Below, piece after piece: positions 20,801-28,454 of a DNA stretch of 64,000 nt; positions within the stretch are counted from its first letter, which is position 1; each line of letters begins with the position of its first letter. The stretch covers positions 7,832 through 71,831 of the forward strand of contig CAKZQG010000004.1 in the NCBI GenBank assembly GCA_937139605.1. Direction: 5' to 3'. The DNA is from an uncultured bacterium (lineage in GTDB: Bacteria > DRYD01). The position numbers and the translations under genes were made by a program. Under the pieces are notes generated by a model. The model made no database searches and had not been told where the DNA came from. It saw only the letters and a program-made list of their open reading frames with translations.

Positions 20801-21124
20801 ACATATCCTATAATTATTACTATTAATCCTTTTTACTATATTAGTATTATTATCAGCAGATAAACTACCTAAATTAACTCCATCAGAATTAATAGTTAGT
20901 AAGCTTGGTTGAGAAGCGATAATAAACGAAGCAATGTTAATCGCAGATTCCGCATTATTTATTGCCTCATTTTCCGAATAAAAAGATTTCATATCAGCAT
21001 AGTTAGCTCTCGTTAAAGCAAAAAGAGCTACTGACATCATTATCAACACTAACACAAAAAATAACGTACTTATTAACAATATCCCCCGCTTATTAACTTT
21101 AACTCTATCTTTTAAATCATTCAT
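17825..21124 (-). CDS. Very large PilX-like type IV pilus-associated protein
   Basis: About 1100 residues. The start is ATG at 21124-21122, supported by GGAGGTGATT just upstream; an in-frame ATG 39 bases earlier has no such site. The N-terminus, NKRGILLISTLFFVLVLIMM followed by ALTRANYADMKSFYSENEAI and NNAESAINIASF, matches the PilX N-terminal pattern of a hydrophobic anchor and an A-E helix. The remainder is Asn/Ser/Asp-rich beta-type sequence suited to a surface domain. A 30-base tandem repeat gives 10-residue copies of NNNRINFNYF. Such proteins are minor pilins or pilus-tip adhesins in PilX/PilY1-like sets. No other pilus gene is adjacent. A strong terminator follows. It separates copies 1 and 2 of the AAA/PD-(D/E)XK family. 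Confidence 0.7.
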   Translation of the reverse strand: MNDLKDRVKVNKRGILLISTLFFVLVLIMMSVALFALTRANYADMKSFYSENEAINNAESAINIASFIIASQPSLLTINSDGVNLGSLSADNNTNIVKRINSNNYRICVLNLKDKIVISNDSTINNNFNRYFNVVGSPSKIMVALVISPRNRNLTDSGAILFFGNNTGSSNTYKKDDANAVAVNFNNNRINFNYFNNNRINFNYFNNNRINFNFSNNVNYPNISGISYPLYTSVNNANNDVDITGINGYRNANKYTVLLMAMGYSKVPNTNRYVVRYVDQKLTNGGLLSASAYANGTMTIDTTNNIFSISDNATTNKLIAKNFNITLRDSQNNPSKQTLFKLTNNQDAPINGSLIVKQDSGNGLSFDGTNYTKINDPQDPNNSLLGQGRENTVESAIKADVSFKDKNANTSKIRDSLANLVKSKFSDPNNYVTLPAGYYIFVDSKKVVYFPSTMSITDVQNALDSINVSSLSDGINPGVTLPPGYSFPNDINIDEYQIKINNNVKIISDSTGNNNFFFVSSFGKVNDSDSEKYFANKNVQIFLGGNQGSIVYGENLVVAIDGVIKGQGTFAILNDDPSNPSTVSNAFAVDYTVDYTNNGDAFYPYRYGFTDPTTGTVIYKWVNYNGNDISILDTNTLKSGSMVVRFDQVKSSDNKLALIVDNDLYINPLSYNIQDLNWFDQMLAYSLVNWATGSTNNTPNIRITKGNNNQISNNKYNTAFQYLFDRKKWDSETEISSFWGEEEVLNFDIMWGANSSTNRFKIKFKIKDNYKAIINSKWGDNKLNGQIYRYKGKNIDPNNPPSSSYGLWDGNPQYDDYTNSHLLIFYNVNGYTIKLYGKKKDDSTSDVTLIVSGNGANYSSTLTMNKDAALVLLDSIDGTANDGSENFTMAKLAWITTAFLQKDPKIIEDVIGSNKIWDTVTNRDGVYTKSKDFAKGRLDGLYNSYLNVLNQKGWNNNLPISDNPQPNSNYFPFLYKNFVGNNPNRASYSGALNNLKDSPSITSSLLASSGFSERDVKLQGMVFVGNNLKAKTGTTNNLLFQGNLIVGNTKITNSGNVNIKGVKNTTFFFDLNSIDVNLLAGSVITLVPVLYRQESVISK
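20491..20575 (-). repeat. 30-bp in-frame tandem repeat in the PilX-like gene (about 2.8 copies)
   Basis: Identical 30-base units start at 20491 and 20521, and a partial third starts at 20551. They encode NNNRINFNYF repeats in the surface part of the protein. A multiple of three bases keeps frame, so copy number can change without breaking the gene. Confidence 0.9.
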
Positions 21125-21239
21125 ATAATCACCTCCATTTATTATATTAAAAAAAAATCCCAAAAACTCCTACATACTTTTTTACAATTTTAAAATTTAT
21201 ATAACAATTTTAAAATCTATATAACAAATAGAAAAATAA

Positions 21240-22772
21240 CTAAGTCCCCTTCCTAATTACCTCATACTCAAAATTAACTAAATTTTTATTTACCTTATCA
21301 AACTCTATCCCTACTAAATATATCTTCTCATAATTCAGATATTTTCTATAGTACTCTTTTTCTTTAATTTGTTTCAAAGCTTTTCCTTTTTCTTCTTCTC
21401 TCTCTAGTACCTTAAACTCTATTACATATACCACCCTTTTATCCACTACTATTGTTAAATCTATTCTCCCCTTGGATGTATTATCCTCTATTACTACATT
21501 ATATCCCGTTGCATATACTAATCCATATATCGCTGCTGCATATACATACTCGTTCTTTAACACCTCATAACTTATTGTACTTATAAATATCTCTATCTGC
21601 TTTCTTATCTCTTCTATATTTTCTTTTTTAAATGCTAAGCTTATTAATGTTGTCTTATCTACTTGGTAATCTCCTGTTATATAAAATAATATCTCACTAT
21701 TAAATGATTTTCTTACCTCTTTATTCGGATAATCTAATGAATATAATACCTCCTCATTTTCATACTTATATTCTTCTTTTATTGTTAAATATCCAGTTTG
21801 GAACATCAACGCCTCTATACTTATATATTCTATGTCAAATTTCTCTAATATTTCACTTGTATAATATCTCTTATGCAAATATGGTAATTCAAAGTTTCTT
21901 TGTTTTATTATTTTAAATAAAAACTCTGTTCTTCCTGTCTCATACCAATAATTCCTTATCTCTTTCTTTCTTAAATATAATAACACATCAAACGGATTAT
22001 ATACTTTATTTGCTAAAAAATTATACCCATTATACCATTCCTTTACTTCTTCTATATTCACTCCTTCTAAATACTCCTTAAAATAATTCTCTAATTCTTC
22101 TTGGGTATACCCACATATATCTCCATACCTCTTATCTAATGATATATCCTCTAATTGATTTAATCCACTAAACAATGATACTTTCGCAAATTTACTTACT
22201 CCCGTTACTAACACAAATCTTATATACTCATCCATCCCTTTTAATACTGAATAAAATTCTTTTAATATTCTTCTTACTTCTTCTGCTTGTTTTTTGTCTT
22301 CTATTAGATCTAATATCGGCTTATCATATTCATCTATTAATACCACTACCTGCTTCTTATACTTCTTATTCAATTCTATTATCAACTTTTTAAAATTTCC
22401 GGGGATATCTTTTTCTTTATCCATTTCTATTTCATACCTTGCATAATTTAACTCCAATTCCTCTTTTATCCTCTCGTATATCTTTTTACCTTCTCTTATA
22501 TCTACTGAAAAATCTATTTTAATAACTGGATACCTTTCTTCCCAATCCCATTTATCCTCTATATACAATCCTTTAAATAGATCCCTTTTACCTTCATATA
22601 TATATCTTATTGTTGATAATAATAAAGATTTCCCGAAGCGTCTAGGTCTGCTTAAAAATACATACTTTGAACTACTTACTAACTCGTATATATACTTCGT
22701 CTTATCTACATACACATAATTTCCCTTTACTAACTCTCTAAAATCACTTATTCCTATAGGCAATCTCTTCAT
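21240..22772 (-). CDS. AAA-ATPase / PD-(D/E)XK nuclease-fold protein, copy 2 (intact)
   Basis: A 510-residue protein of the AAA-ATPase_like (PF09820) plus PDDEXK_9 (PF08011) architecture. Residues 42-49 are RPRRFGKS (Walker A-like), 142-150 VVVLIDEYD (Walker B), and near 436-455 GRIDL and IEFK, the PD-(D/E)XK catalytic residues. It opens MKRLPIGISDFRELV, the usual family start, which binds YVDKT. The family occurs as multi-copy sets in many anaerobes; its role is not established, though the nuclease core suggests nucleic-acid cutting or a toxin-like or defence role. Its ATG overlaps the stop of copy 3 (ATGA), so both were one operon. It contains none of the hairpin inserts and serves as the empty-site reference. 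Confidence 0.9.
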   Translation of the reverse strand: MKRLPIGISDFRELVKGNYVYVDKTKYIYELVSSSKYVFLSRPRRFGKSLLLSTIRYIYEGKRDLFKGLYIEDKWDWEERYPVIKIDFSVDIREGKKIYERIKEELELNYARYEIEMDKEKDIPGNFKKLIIELNKKYKKQVVVLIDEYDKPILDLIEDKKQAEEVRRILKEFYSVLKGMDEYIRFVLVTGVSKFAKVSLFSGLNQLEDISLDKRYGDICGYTQEELENYFKEYLEGVNIEEVKEWYNGYNFLANKVYNPFDVLLYLRKKEIRNYWYETGRTEFLFKIIKQRNFELPYLHKRYYTSEILEKFDIEYISIEALMFQTGYLTIKEEYKYENEEVLYSLDYPNKEVRKSFNSEILFYITGDYQVDKTTLISLAFKKENIEEIRKQIEIFISTISYEVLKNEYVYAAAIYGLVYATGYNVVIEDNTSKGRIDLTIVVDKRVVYVIEFKVLEREEEKGKALKQIKEKEYYRKYLNYEKIYLVGIEFDKVNKNLVNFEYEVIRKGT

Positions 22773-22955
22773 TTTCCAACACCACCTATTACTTCATACT
22801 CAAAATTAACTAACTCCTTTTTTACCTTATCAAACTCTATCCCCACTAAGTAAATTTTTTCATAATTTAAATATTTTTTAAAGTACTCTTTTTCTTTTAT
22901 CTGCTTTAATGCTTTCCCTTTTTCTTTTTGATTCTCTAACACCTTAAACTCCATT

Positions 22956-22976
22956 ATAACGAAAGTTATATGAAAT
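22956..22976 (+). repeat. Hairpin insertion element E6 (21 bp, minimal form)
   Basis: Identical to E2 in sequence and in site (before EFKV). It starts ATAACGA and ends GTTATATGAAAT. It is shared with copy 1, so it predates the copy 1/copy 3 duplication or was spread by gene conversion. Confidence 0.8.
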
Positions 22977-23384
22977 ATATATACTACTTTTTTATCCACT
23001 ACTATTGTTAAATCTATTCTTCCTTTTGATGTATTGTCTTCTATTATCGCATTATATCCTGTAGAATATATTAGCCCATATACTGCTGCAGAATAAACAT
23101 ATTCATTCTTTAACACCTCATAACTTATTGTACTTATAAATATCTCTATCTGCTTCTTTATCTCTTCTACCTCTTCTTTTATTAATGCTAATTCTAATGG
23201 CTTTGTTATATATTGTTTATAATCTCTCGTTATATAAAACAATAACTCATTGTTAAATGCTTCTCTTACTTCTCTATTTGGATAATCTAATGTATACAAA
23301 ACCTCTTCATTTTCATATTTATACTCTTCTTTTATAGTTAAATACCCAATTTGAAGCATTAATGCTTCTATGCTTATATATTCT

Positions 23385-23420
23385 ATAACGAGAGATGTAT
23401 TCTCGAAGTTATATGATAAT
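23385..23420 (+). repeat. Hairpin insertion element E7 (36 bp)
   Basis: Starts ATAACGA, inner stem GAGA with TCTC around an ATGTA-type loop, then GAA and GTTATATGATAAT. The empty site is 21831/21832 in copy 2; copy 1 is also empty. It adds 12 residues (LSYNFENTSLVI) in frame. Confidence 0.85.
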
Positions 23421-23620
23421 ATGTCAAATTTCTCTAATATTTCACTTGTGTAATACCTCTTATACAAATATGGTAAATCAAAGTTCTTTTGTTTTATTAT
23501 TTTAAATAAAAACTCCGTTCTCCCTGTCTCATACCAATAGTTCCTTATTTCCTTCTTATCTAAATATAACAACATATCAAATGGATTATATACTTTATTG
23601 CCTAAAAAATTATATCCGTT

Positions 23621-23654
23621 ATAACGAAGGCAGTATGCGTGAGTTATATGAAAT
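23621..23654 (+). repeat. Hairpin insertion element E8 (34 bp), first of a tandem pair
   Basis: Same site as E3. The inner stem AGGCA-GTA-TGCGT carries one mismatch compared with E3 and is one base shorter, so the tandem pair is 68 rather than 69 bases and shifts the frame. Confidence 0.85.
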
Positions 23655-23688
23655 ATAACGAACACAGTATGTGTGAGTTATATGAAAT
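23655..23688 (+). repeat. Hairpin insertion element E9 (34 bp), second of a tandem pair
   Basis: Identical to E4, with inner stem ACACA-GTA-TGTGT, at the same site in copy 3. Confidence 0.85.
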
Positions 23689-23830
23689 ATACCACTCCTT
23701 TACCTCTTCTATATTTACTCCTTCTAAATACTCCTTAAAATAATTCTCTAATTCCTCTTGGGTATACCCACATATATCTCCATACCTCTTATCTAATGAT
23801 ATATCCTCTAATTGATTTAATCCACTAAAT

Positions 23831-23864
23831 ATTTTCATATAACTTCGGTATACTACCTCGTTAT
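23831..23864 (-). repeat. Hairpin insertion element E10 (34 bp, reverse orientation)
   Basis: Read on the minus strand it starts ATAACGA, has inner stem GGTA-GTA-TACC, then GAA and GTTATATGAAAAT. The empty site is 22173/22174 in copy 2; copy 1 is also empty. It shows that the element inserts in both orientations. Confidence 0.85.
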
Positions 23865-24574
23865 AGTGATACTTTTGCAAATTTTTAAACCCCTGTTACT
23901 ATCACAAACTTTATATATTCATCTATTCCTTTTAATACTGAATAAAATTCTTTTAATGTTTTTCTTACTTCTTCTGCTTGTTTCTTATCTTCTATTACAT
24001 CTAATATCGGCTTATCATATTCATCTATTAACACTACTACCTGTTTTTTATATTTCTCATTTAATTGCATTACTAATTCTTCTAACAGATATCCCCCATC
24101 TTCTTCTTTTTTCCCCATTTTTATTTCATACTTCTTATAATTCTTTTTTAATTCATAATATATCTTCTTCTTTAATTCTTCTTTATTTTCTATATCCTTT
24201 GCAAAATTTATCTTTATTACAGGATATTTTTCATTCCAATCCCATTTATTTTCTATGTATAATCCTTTAAATAATTCTCTTTGACCTTCATGTAAATATT
24301 CTATTGTAGATAATAACAGTGATTTTCCAAAACGTTTTGGCCTACTTAAAAATATATATCCTCCATTACTTATCAACTCATATATATACTTTGTTTTATC
24401 AACATATATATAATTATTTGTTATTAATTTCTTAAAATCACTAATACCAATTGGTAATTTCTTCATAAAAAACCCCTCTTTTAAATAATTAATTTCTAAA
24501 TTAATATTTAAATTAAATAAAAACAAAACCCTGTTTTTAAAAATTTCAGAAACTTTAATTTATAGAGAAATACA

Positions 24575-25348
24575 TTATAATCTTTTATAAAATTTAGTTT
24601 TAGCAAAAAGTATAATGATACCAAAGCTAAACATAAAAGCAGCAAAAATTTGACCAATATTAAAATAAAAAATAACAGGAGTACCTTCCCTATAAAACTC
24701 AACAAAAAACCTAATTAATCCATATAACATAAAAAATAAAGCAGAAATCTTACCTTTATTATTATCTAATTCATTATTTTTTATTAATTTATTAAAATAA
24801 AAATAAATAATAAAAAAAGCGACCAAATTCAAAAGAGATTCCATAAGTTGTGTGGGATATCTAACAGCATTATGTAAATATATTCCATATTCGCAATTAC
24901 AAACTTTTCCATAGCAACAACCCGCCAATAAACACCCAATTCTACCAATAAATATACTAAAAGGAGCAACTATAGAAAAATTATCTAACAAACTCCAAAA
25001 ATTTATTTTAAAATAACGAGATATAAAAACTAAAGAAATAGTAGAAAAAATAATAGCCCCTTGAATAGCTAAACCTGCATAAAAAAAAGCTATAAACAAA
25101 TTACTAAAAAATTCCAATAAATTTCCTTTATAATATTCATAAAAATGACTAAAAATATACCCTATTTTTCCTCCGACTATTAAAGCAATAATATTAATAA
25201 CAAATATCCTAAAAGCTAATTCAGCATCTATTTTAAAATATTTTGAAAACTTAATAAACAAATACAAAGAAACCAATAAATCTAAAGCCAAAATAGTACC
25301 ATAAGAATATACTGTAAAATCCCCTATCTTAAATAATACAGGATACAT
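24575..25348 (-). CDS. lgt: Prolipoprotein diacylglyceryl transferase
   Basis: A 257-residue integral membrane enzyme that transfers diacylglycerol from phosphatidylglycerol to the lipobox cysteine of prolipoproteins. About seven hydrophobic segments are visible. The signature is GRIGCLLAGCCYGKVC, followed by RYPTQLMES and, near the C-terminus, GLIRFFVEFYREG. The length is normal. The start MYPVLFKIGDFTVYSYG matches the family. The lipoprotein at 6564 is one likely client. It lies 109 bases above the start of AAA copy 3 and follows the coiled-coil gene by 52 bases. Confidence 0.95.
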   Translation of the reverse strand: MYPVLFKIGDFTVYSYGTILALDLLVSLYLFIKFSKYFKIDAELAFRIFVINIIALIVGGKIGYIFSHFYEYYKGNLLEFFSNLFIAFFYAGLAIQGAIIFSTISLVFISRYFKINFWSLLDNFSIVAPFSIFIGRIGCLLAGCCYGKVCNCEYGIYLHNAVRYPTQLMESLLNLVAFFIIYFYFNKLIKNNELDNNKGKISALFFMLYGLIRFFVEFYREGTPVIFYFNIGQIFAAFMFSFGIIILFAKTKFYKRL

Positions 25349-25400
25349 TTAATTTAAAACTTGATTAATTTTATAATATATTTTAAATTAAGTATATTCC

Positions 25401-26972
25401 TCAATCTGTTTGAGTTAAATATTTATCATGTTTTTGGTCTTTAAAGTATTTATTAACCTTAGATTTAGATAGTAGTTCTTTATTAACTATATAAGTTATT
25501 TGAGATTCAGAAGGCTCAATTCTTTTAATAGTTTCTATTAATATACCATTATCTTTTAATTTTTCAATGATTTTATCTAAATCTTTACACCAGTTTTTAG
25601 CTACTTCAAAATCCATTTGTCTTTCATAATCTGTTAAATTATCAATATCTTTTTGAGTTTCAAAAACCTTAACTAATCTAAGAGAAAGCTTCCCCTCACT
25701 AAATTTAGCTTGCACTTTATAATTTGAACCATAAATAGTATCTATATAAATAACCTCACCTTTATAAAACTTTTCAATTAATTCCTGCTCAATTACAGAA
25801 TAACCAATATCTCTTAAAATATCATTTAATCTAAATTTAAGAGTATCTTTTATATATTCCAATTCTATGCTTTTTTCTATTAAGGAAACTGTATCTAAAA
25901 ATTCTTTTTCTATATCCAATGCTTCCTGTTTTGTAATATATTTTTGATTTAAAATATCAGTTAATTTAGTTTTGATTTTCTCAAAAATAGCTTCATAATA
26001 AGGATAATATTTTTTAAAATTAATATCAGTTTTATAAACATTTTCCAAACTATCTAATATATTTAAATATCCTTGAATTCTTTCTTTATAAGCATCTGTG
26101 TAAATAATATTATTTAATAAATTATAATATTCTAACGAGATTTGATCTTTTATTAACGTTAAATTATTAATATCTTGAATATCATCAAGATTATCTAATT
26201 TAGTTTTTATTTCATAAGAATCATCTAATTGTTTTATTTTTTGAATAAAGTTATCAATGTGTTTTAGTAATTGTTTTTTTTGTTCTTCTTGATAAAATTC
26301 TTTTTTAAGATTATCAACAGCTACAATTTCCACTTTAGAAATATTTTTAATTAATTCTTGCTCTTTTAATTTATAAGTAATTTCTAATCCAATTTTTTCA
26401 ATATCTTCTGATAACTTTTCCAATTCATAAAGATTACAAGATTTTAAATCCTTGTTTAAAATATTACTTAAATTAATATTTTTATCAATTTTTTTTAGAT
26501 CATTAATTTTTTCTTGAACTTGATTAAATATATTTTGATATTGAGTTAAATAAACTTGATTTTGAGATTTAAGATCATTGAAAATGTTAGTAATATTTTT
26601 AACAGAATTTTGTAAAGTTTGAAGATAATCTAATTCAGATAAATTACTAAAAATATCAGAATTAACAAGATTATCTATTTCATTTAATAATCTATTTTTT
26701 TGATTTTCTAATTCTTGCACTACATTCATATTGCTAACTATTTGTCTTAGTTGTATCAATTGACTTTTGATAATATTTCTAGCATTTTGGACATAATCAT
26801 TAATGGTATTACATTGTGTAGAAAATAATTCATTAATTATTTGAGATTCATTTTTATATGAAGAAATATTATAGATAGCAGTAGAAGCACCAGTACAAGC
26901 AGAAATTAACCCTGCACTAGAAGCTAAAATTCCCCCTAATAAAAATAACGCACCTATTGAAACTATACTCAT
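25401..26972 (-). CDS. Long coiled-coil protein with N-terminal hydrophobic segment, unknown function
   Basis: A 523-residue protein I do not recognise. Residues 1-35 are hydrophobic and Gly/Ala/Ser-rich (GALFLLGGILASSAGLISAC), fitting a membrane anchor or signal. Residues about 40-380 are dense in Leu/Ile/Asn/Lys/Glu with heptad-like spacing, predicting extended helix or coiled coil. The last 130 residues are mixed and contain a beta-like stretch (EVIYIDTIYGSNYKVQAKF). It stands between lgt and glnA on the same strand with gaps of 52 and 88 bases. A structural envelope role is a guess from shape only. Confidence 0.6.
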   Translation of the reverse strand: MSIVSIGALFLLGGILASSAGLISACTGASTAIYNISSYKNESQIINELFSTQCNTINDYVQNARNIIKSQLIQLRQIVSNMNVVQELENQKNRLLNEIDNLVNSDIFSNLSELDYLQTLQNSVKNITNIFNDLKSQNQVYLTQYQNIFNQVQEKINDLKKIDKNINLSNILNKDLKSCNLYELEKLSEDIEKIGLEITYKLKEQELIKNISKVEIVAVDNLKKEFYQEEQKKQLLKHIDNFIQKIKQLDDSYEIKTKLDNLDDIQDINNLTLIKDQISLEYYNLLNNIIYTDAYKERIQGYLNILDSLENVYKTDINFKKYYPYYEAIFEKIKTKLTDILNQKYITKQEALDIEKEFLDTVSLIEKSIELEYIKDTLKFRLNDILRDIGYSVIEQELIEKFYKGEVIYIDTIYGSNYKVQAKFSEGKLSLRLVKVFETQKDIDNLTDYERQMDFEVAKNWCKDLDKIIEKLKDNGILIETIKRIEPSESQITYIVNKELLSKSKVNKYFKDQKHDKYLTQTD

Positions 26973-27060
26973 TTCTTAACAAAAAAATATTTCATAAAAT
27001 AATAATTGAACTACCTACCTTCATATATTAAAAATAATATACTTTTTAGTTAAATATTAA

Positions 27061-28395
27061 TTAATAAACATATAGATATTTTTCTAATTCCCATTCAGTG
27101 ACAAAAGTGGAATAATCTTTCCATTCCTGTTCTTTAGCTTGTAAAAAGTTATAATAAATATGTTCTCCTAGGGTTTCTTTAACTAAAGGATCTTTTTTCA
27201 TTTCCTGTAAAGCTTCATATAAACTACCTGGTAAGCTATCTATTTGGAATTTTTGCTTAGTTTGTTCATCTAATTCATAAACATTACCTTCAAAAGGTTT
27301 AGGAGGATTAATTTTATTAATAATACCATCTAAACCGCTGTTAATAATAACAGCAAAAGCTAAATAAGGATTACAAGAAGGATCCGGACTTCTTAGCTCT
27401 ATTCTAGTAGAGTTTCCTCTTTTAGCAGGCACTCTTATTAAAGGACTCCTATTATGTTCTCCCCAAGAGATATAAACAGGTGCTTCATAACCTGGTACCA
27501 ATCTTTTATAAGAATTAACTAATGGATTAGTAACAGCGCTAAAAGATTTAACATGAGAAAATATCCCACCAACATAATTCAATAACAAATTACTTAAGCC
27601 ATTAGGAGCTTCTTTATCATAGAAAGCATTAATTTCACCCTTAAATAAAGATTGATGCATATGCATACCAGAACCATTAATCCCTTTAACAGGTTTAGGC
27701 ATAAAAGTAGCATGTAAGTTATGTTTTAAAGCAATAGTTTTAACTATTATTTTAAATAATAATAATTTATCAGCAGTTTTAAGGGCATCAGAATATTTAA
27801 AATCTATTTCGTGTTGAGAAGGAGCAACCTCATGATGCAAAGCCTCAACTTCAAAACCAAATTCTTCTAGCTTTGTTAAAATATCTCTCTTAACCTCTTC
27901 TGCAGCATCCAAAGAAAGCATATCAAAATATCCACCCTTATCAGTATAACTTATATAAGGTTTATAGAGATATTCATTATCATAAGCTTCAATAGGGAAT
28001 AAAAAGAATTCAGCTTCAACCCCTACCATAGGAATATATCCCATTTTACTACATTTTTCCATAACTAATTGTAATCTATATCTAGGATCTCCTTCAAATC
28101 TATTACCATTAGGATAATAAACATCACAGATAACAAAAGCTTCATTATATCCTTTTAAATCAGCTACAACAAAAGTAGATAAATCAGGAACTAATTTCAT
28201 ATCAGATTCTTCTATTCTAACAAACCCCTTAATAGAAGAACCATCAAATAAAATCTCACCATTTAACATCTTCTTAACCTGACTAACAGGAATCTGAACA
28301 CTTTTAGGAATTCCTAAAATATCAGTAAACATCATCCTTATACTTTTTACTTTCTTTTCATTTAAAATAGATATAACATCCTGAGTTTGTAACAT
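27061..28395 (-). CDS. glnA: Glutamine synthetase type I (alpha-like)
   Basis: A 444-residue enzyme making glutamine from glutamate, ammonia and ATP. Signatures are DGSSIKGF near the start, GVEAEFFLFP, GMHMHQSLF, NRSPLIRVPA and RIELRSPDPSCNPYLAFA. The length fits the shorter GSI-alpha type, whose members lack the adenylylation control of the longer GSI-beta enzymes. The region around NVYELDEQTKQ stands where the adenylylated Tyr would be. A GGGGGG-type ribosome site precedes the start. It is preceded on the strand by the DUF6263-like gene. Confidence 0.96.
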   Translation of the reverse strand: MLQTQDVISILNEKKVKSIRMMFTDILGIPKSVQIPVSQVKKMLNGEILFDGSSIKGFVRIEESDMKLVPDLSTFVVADLKGYNEAFVICDVYYPNGNRFEGDPRYRLQLVMEKCSKMGYIPMVGVEAEFFLFPIEAYDNEYLYKPYISYTDKGGYFDMLSLDAAEEVKRDILTKLEEFGFEVEALHHEVAPSQHEIDFKYSDALKTADKLLLFKIIVKTIALKHNLHATFMPKPVKGINGSGMHMHQSLFKGEINAFYDKEAPNGLSNLLLNYVGGIFSHVKSFSAVTNPLVNSYKRLVPGYEAPVYISWGEHNRSPLIRVPAKRGNSTRIELRSPDPSCNPYLAFAVIINSGLDGIINKINPPKPFEGNVYELDEQTKQKFQIDSLPGSLYEALQEMKKDPLVKETLGEHIYYNFLQAKEQEWKDYSTFVTEWELEKYLYVY

Positions 28396-28454
28396 ACCAA
28401 TTCACCCCCCTAACTAATATTATTAAAATTACTTTTATTATTAAAATTACTTAA

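Larger units (their letters stand above)
22769..24466 (-). pseudogene. AAA-ATPase/PD-(D/E)XK protein, copy 3, interrupted by five hairpin elements
   Basis: The third paralogue starts with ATG at 24466-24464 behind AGAGGGG. Its upstream sequence matches copy 1 upstream, which indicates duplication including the promoter region. It has RPKRFGKSLLLST and VVVLIDEYDKPI. A nonsense change follows: VTGV-TAA-KFAKV, where copies 1 and 2 have Ser. After it come a 34-base reverse-oriented element (23831-23864), a tandem pair (23621-23688, 68 bases, shifting the frame), a 36-base in-frame element (23385-23420) adding 12 residues, and a 21-base in-frame element (22956-22976). The C-terminal nuclease part is otherwise well kept and ends IGGVGK with TGA overlapping the start of copy 2. 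It is most simply a decayed gene. Confidence 0.85.

Noticed and set aside
23644-23880. A separate small gene in copy 3
   Set aside because: It is the middle of copy 3 isolated by two element insertions, not an independent gene.
16992-24270. Plus-strand hydrophobic frames across the AAA/PD-(D/E)XK genes
   Set aside because: They are Leu/Ile-rich composition shadows of Lys/Asn-rich coding sequence on the other strand.
24508-24705. Short hydrophobic frame overlapping the end of lgt
   Set aside because: It is a shadow of lgt and the intergenic AT tract; no ribosome site.
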